Position numbers and translations under genes: made by a program
Part shown: piece by piece, positions 5,946 to 8,081 of the stretch
How positions within the stretch are numbered: the first letter of the stretch is position 1
How the letters are laid out: every line of letters starts with the position of its first letter
The notes under the pieces: model-generated
Databases searched by the model: none
Told to the model about the DNA's origin: nothing
The model's input: the letters and a program-made list of their open reading frames with translations, nothing else
DNA from: Ruminococcaceae bacterium UBA7067
Lineage (GTDB): Bacteria > Bacillota > Clostridia > Oscillospirales > Acutalibacteraceae
NCBI GenBank assembly: GCA_002493755.1
Contig: DKZT01000063.1
Span: 1,023-9,103 of the forward strand
DNA: 8,081 bases
Reading direction: 5' to 3'

Positions 5946-6491
5946 ATGTTCGATAATGAACTGAAAGCTTTCTACGATAACAGAGAGCTTGTGTCAATTC
6001 ACAGCGACACAAGTGATTACGGCTCTTTTGCAGTCGGCTATATTGTGGGATATAACGAGGAGCATTATATACTTGCTCTTATTTCGCCGTATGGCAGATA
6101 TGACGGCTTTGTGGTGAGAGAAAGAAAAAGTATAGTATCTGTTGAACACGGAGGAAAGTATGAAAACAAGATAAAAAGGCTTGCGGCTTACTACAAGACG
6201 AAGCACGAAGAGCTTGATTTATCTGAGGATAATTTGTATCTGTCAATGCTTAATTTTGCGAATGAACGCAATTACATTGTTGCGATTGAGCTTAATGACG
6301 GCGGTTATCAGGATTGTATAGGATATGTCAAAAGCGTAGAAACGGAAAGCGATGATAAATCCTGCACAATAAGCCTGATTGACGAGTACGGCGAGAATGA
6401 CGGAGAAGCAGTATTGCTGATTGATGATATAACCGAGCTTTCGGTTAATACTGAGGACGAAATCAGGCTGAAAATTCTTCACGAAAGTTGA
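5946..6491 (+). CDS. Protein of unknown function with an internal duplication
   Basis: I do not recognise this 181-residue acidic protein. It has no signal peptide or membrane segment and is probably cytoplasmic. The start has GGAGGT seven bases upstream. The sequence contains two related units, about 14-80 and 109-178, joined by a charged helical-looking linker (81-108). Each unit begins with a hydrophobic strand (ELVSIHS; YIVAIEL), then a Gly-Tyr strand (VGYIVGY; IGYVKSV), then the shared core LIxxYGxxDG (LISPYGRYDG at 45-54; LIDEYGENDG at 144-153). Each ends with an isoleucine-rich strand (KSIVSVE; DDITELSV) and a short basic or acidic tail. The alternating short strands suggest two small SH3-like or Sm-like beta-barrels; this is inference from pattern only. 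The gene is 14 bp upstream of an acetyltransferase with its own GGAGGT, so they are probably co-transcribed. Confidence 0.85.
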   Translation: MFDNELKAFYDNRELVSIHSDTSDYGSFAVGYIVGYNEEHYILALISPYGRYDGFVVRERKSIVSVEHGGKYENKIKRLAAYYKTKHEELDLSEDNLYLSMLNFANERNYIVAIELNDGGYQDCIGYVKSVETESDDKSCTISLIDEYGENDGEAVLLIDDITELSVNTEDEIRLKILHES

Positions 6492-6505
6492 ACGGAGGTA
6501 ACTAA

Positions 6506-7153
6506 ATGAACCATATTGAACGCAGGGATAAGGGTCTGCCTTATATATCCGACAAGGCTGTGTTTGAACAGCAAAAGCTCTGCCGCAGACTTACGCAGAA
6601 GCTTAACACGATTGACCGCTCGGACTTTGAGGGAATCGCTGAAATTGTAAAGGAGCTGCTCGGTAAATCGGACGGAGCGTTTATAAATCCGCCGTTTTAC
6701 TGCGACTACGGCTTTAATATCGAGGTCGGCAAGCATTTGTTTGTAAACTATAACTGCACTATTATTGATGTTGCTAAGGTGATTATCGGCGATAACTGCC
6801 TGCTTGCGCCTAATGTTGCTATCTATACGGCAGGGCATCCCGTGTATCCCGATACAAGAAATACAGGCTATGAATACGGCGCAGAGGTTGTAATCGGCGA
6901 TAATGTGTGGATAGGCGGTAATTCCGTAGTCTGTCCCGGTGTGCATATCGGCAGTAATACTGTTATCGGCGCAGGCAGCGTTGTGACAAAGGATATACCC
7001 GATTGGGTCGTTGCGGCTGGAAATCCGTGCAGGGTTATCCGAAAAATCACCGAGGAGGATAAGAATAAATACTTCAAAAACAGAGAATTTGACGATAAAG
7101 CGTGGCAGGACGCACAGCGCATAATGCAAAGCGGCGGTAACTGGCTTCTGTAA
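6506..7153 (+). CDS. Maltose/galactoside-type O-acetyltransferase (LacA/Maa/NodL family)
   Basis: Likely transfers acetyl from acetyl-CoA to a hydroxyl of a sugar in the cytoplasm. The N-terminus is the helical cap of this family (about 5-55). From about 62 to 175 it is a left-handed beta-helix with hexapeptide repeats such as VIIGDN, VVIGDN, VWIGGN, VHIGSN and VIGAGS. The catalytic histidine is H111 in YTAGHPVYPDTR. The closing loop IPDWVVAAGNPCRVIRKI (164-181) is diagnostic. At 215 residues it is slightly longer than LacA and Maa (about 185-205), with a C-terminal tail ending in GGNWLL. GGAGGT sits 6 bases before the ATG. It follows the duplicated unknown protein by 14 bp and probably shares its promoter. 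The exact sugar acceptor cannot be read from the sequence, so no gene symbol is given. Confidence 0.93.
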   Translation: MNHIERRDKGLPYISDKAVFEQQKLCRRLTQKLNTIDRSDFEGIAEIVKELLGKSDGAFINPPFYCDYGFNIEVGKHLFVNYNCTIIDVAKVIIGDNCLLAPNVAIYTAGHPVYPDTRNTGYEYGAEVVIGDNVWIGGNSVVCPGVHIGSNTVIGAGSVVTKDIPDWVVAAGNPCRVIRKITEEDKNKYFKNREFDDKAWQDAQRIMQSGGNWLL

Positions 7154-7201
7154 GCTTCTGTTCAATCAAAGCTTACTTGAAGAATTTGCATTGCGTTTTT
7201 T
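7150..7201 (+). terminator. Weak stem-loop at the acetyltransferase stop, possible terminator
   Basis: GTAAGCTT (7150-7157, containing the stop codon) pairs perfectly with AAGCTTAC (7169-7176) over an 11-base loop. A run of six Ts lies at 7196-7201, about 20 bases beyond the stem. That distance is too long for a textbook intrinsic terminator. Some read-through into the transporter gene is possible. Confidence 0.3.
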
Positions 7202-7213
7202 CCCTGATAAAGA

Positions 7214-7242
7214 TTGACGATATCCGATTTTTGTGATAAAGT
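7214..7242 (+). promoter_or_regulatory. Extended -10 promoter for the FNT transporter gene
   Basis: TTGACG (7214-7219, 5 of 6 consensus) is followed after 17 bases by TAAAGT (7237-7242, 4 of 6). TGA immediately precedes the -10, giving a TGn extension. Transcription would begin near 7249, about 36 bases ahead of the ATG. This suggests the transporter is expressed separately from the upstream gene pair. Confidence 0.6.
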
Positions 7243-7284
7243 TACAAAGGTCGAATTTAGGGTGATTATATTGGGGGAGAGAAA

Positions 7285-7929
7285 ATGCTGAAGCGTTGTT
7301 TTGATACCTTTTGGTATGCGATAATGGGCGGCTTGTGCATAGGACTGGGTGCAACAGCGTATCTTTGTACGGAAAACGCCATTTTCGGTTCGGTGCTGTT
7401 TACGCTCGGACTTTTCACAATCTGCACTATGGGCTTTAACCTGTTTACAGGCATGGTTTCATATGCGCTTGAAAAGAAGCCGTATAGATTTATTGACCTT
7501 GTTTTAATCTGGCTCGGCAACCTTTTAGGCACAGTCGGACTTGCCTTGCTGCTCGGTCTTACGAGAATAGGAGAGAGCCTGAATGAAAGGGCGGCGGCAA
7601 TCTGTCAGACAAAGCTCGGCGACAGTCCGTTAAGCGTGTTTATACTCGCCGTGTTCTGTAACTTACTTATATTCATAGCGGTTGACGGCTTTAAGAATAA
7701 CCCACATCCGCTCGGTAAATATATCGGACTTTTCCTCGGCGTTATCGCCTTTATCTTCTGCGGCTATGAACACTGCATAGCAAATATGTTCTATTTTGCC
7801 GCAGGCGGTGCTTTTTCGTTAAAGGCTCTGCTCTATCTGCTTATCATAACCGCAGGCAATGCCCTCGGCGGCTTGCTGATTCCGATATTCAGAACTGTTC
7901 ATCATAAGCTTACCGATAATAATATGTAA
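7285..7929 (+). CDS. Short formate/nitrite transporter (FNT) family membrane protein
   Basis: FNT proteins form pentamers of six-helix channels passing small anions such as formate, nitrite or hydrosulphide across the cytoplasmic membrane. Three motifs identify this one: NLFTG in the second helix (52-56), WLGNLLG before the third (76-82), and GYEHCIANMFYF (160-171), whose H163 matches the pore histidine of FocA. About six hydrophobic segments are visible (roughly 10-28, 32-60, 70-92, 116-134, 145-171 and 180-202). At 214 residues it is much shorter than FocA (about 285). It starts almost at helix 1, lacking the usual N-terminal cytoplasmic part. An in-frame stop at 7258-7260 and no other start codon rule out a longer form. 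GGGGGAG lies five bases upstream. The substrate is unknown. The gene appears to be transcribed alone, between its own promoter and a strong terminator. Confidence 0.9.
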   Translation: MLKRCFDTFWYAIMGGLCIGLGATAYLCTENAIFGSVLFTLGLFTICTMGFNLFTGMVSYALEKKPYRFIDLVLIWLGNLLGTVGLALLLGLTRIGESLNERAAAICQTKLGDSPLSVFILAVFCNLLIFIAVDGFKNNPHPLGKYIGLFLGVIAFIFCGYEHCIANMFYFAAGGAFSLKALLYLLIITAGNALGGLLIPIFRTVHHKLTDNNM

Positions 7930-7931
7930 TT

Positions 7932-7978
7932 AAAACAGGTCTTGACTAACTCGTTTTAGAGCGTCAAGACCTGTTTTT
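7932..7978 (+). terminator. Strong intrinsic terminator after the FNT gene
   Basis: AAAACAGGTCTTGAC (7932-7946) pairs perfectly over 15 bp with GTCAAGACCTGTTTT (7963-7977), with a 16-base loop and five Ts at 7974-7978. It begins 2 bp after the transporter's stop codon. Its symmetric A/T flanks may let it work in both directions. Confidence 0.9.
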
Positions 7979-8006
7979 AGTGTTAGGTTTTTTATTAAGA
8001 AATGCC

Positions 8007-8081
8007 CGTTACAAGGTAGAGAGTAGGGAACGGTCTTGACCGTTCCGGGATAGGCGTATTAACTGCAACGCTTTACAAAAT
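8007..8081. mobile_element. Second copy of the palindromic element, cut by the window end
   Basis: CGTTACAAGG then TAGAGAGTA then GGGAAC (8007-8031) matches the right end of the first element read on the opposite strand (5170 back to 5142), apart from one substitution and a missing 4-bp CGTA. The 31 bp at 8023-8053 match 5035-5065 with a single difference, in the palindrome's centre (CTTG for CATG). No 7-bp arrays flank this copy on the visible side. It lies 29 bp after the FNT terminator. Nothing coding is seen between 7979 and 8081. Confidence 0.65.

Noticed and set aside
6479..7165. Long - strand open frame of 228 codons opposite the acetyltransferase
   Set aside because: The + strand frame has clear family motifs, a catalytic His and a strong RBS. 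The - strand frame resembles no family and has no RBS.

Overview
The window looks like chromosomal DNA from a Gram-positive gut anaerobe of class Clostridia. A Ruminococcus or Eubacterium siraeum-like member of the Oscillospiraceae is my best guess. The evidence is a glgB-glgC-glgD-glgA gene order with a separate GlgD subunit (a Firmicutes trait), strong GGAGG ribosome binding sites throughout, moderate GC content with AT-rich spacers, and intergenic palindromic and tandem repeats. The species assignment is inference.

Bases 1-4961 hold the 3' part of a glycogen synthesis operon, all on the + strand: the C-terminal part of branching enzyme GlgB, then GlgC, GlgD and GlgA, ending at a hairpin terminator. 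GlgC makes ADP-glucose from glucose-1-phosphate and ATP, and GlgD is its degenerate partner subunit. GlgA polymerises the glucose into alpha-1,4 chains, and GlgB adds alpha-1,6 branches. GlgB carries an unusual Lys/Thr/Ala-rich tail of about 80 residues. GlgA has a two-residue insertion, encoded by a 6-bp duplication, beside its ADP-glucose loop.

Bases 4962-5272 contain no gene. They hold a nested inverted-repeat structure. Two arrays of six 7-bp units, inverted relative to each other, flank a core of about 146 bp. The core has terminal inverted repeats and a palindrome near each end. A second copy of the core's end, without the arrays, starts at 8007 and runs off the window. Both copies lie just downstream of a transcription terminator.

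Bases 5273-5728 on the - strand encode a low-molecular-weight protein tyrosine phosphatase. Its last codons and stop lie inside degenerate copies of the neighbouring repeat. A 217-bp divergent spacer carries one good promoter for each direction. Rightward from it come a protein of unknown function with an internal duplication (5946-6491) and a maltose/galactoside-type O-acetyltransferase (6506-7153), probably one transcript. A separate extended -10 promoter then drives a short formate/nitrite transporter family protein (7285-7929), which ends at a strong terminator.

I see no defence system, CRISPR array, rRNA, tRNA or transposase. The most unusual content is the nested repeat element, the GlgB tail and the duplicated unknown protein.
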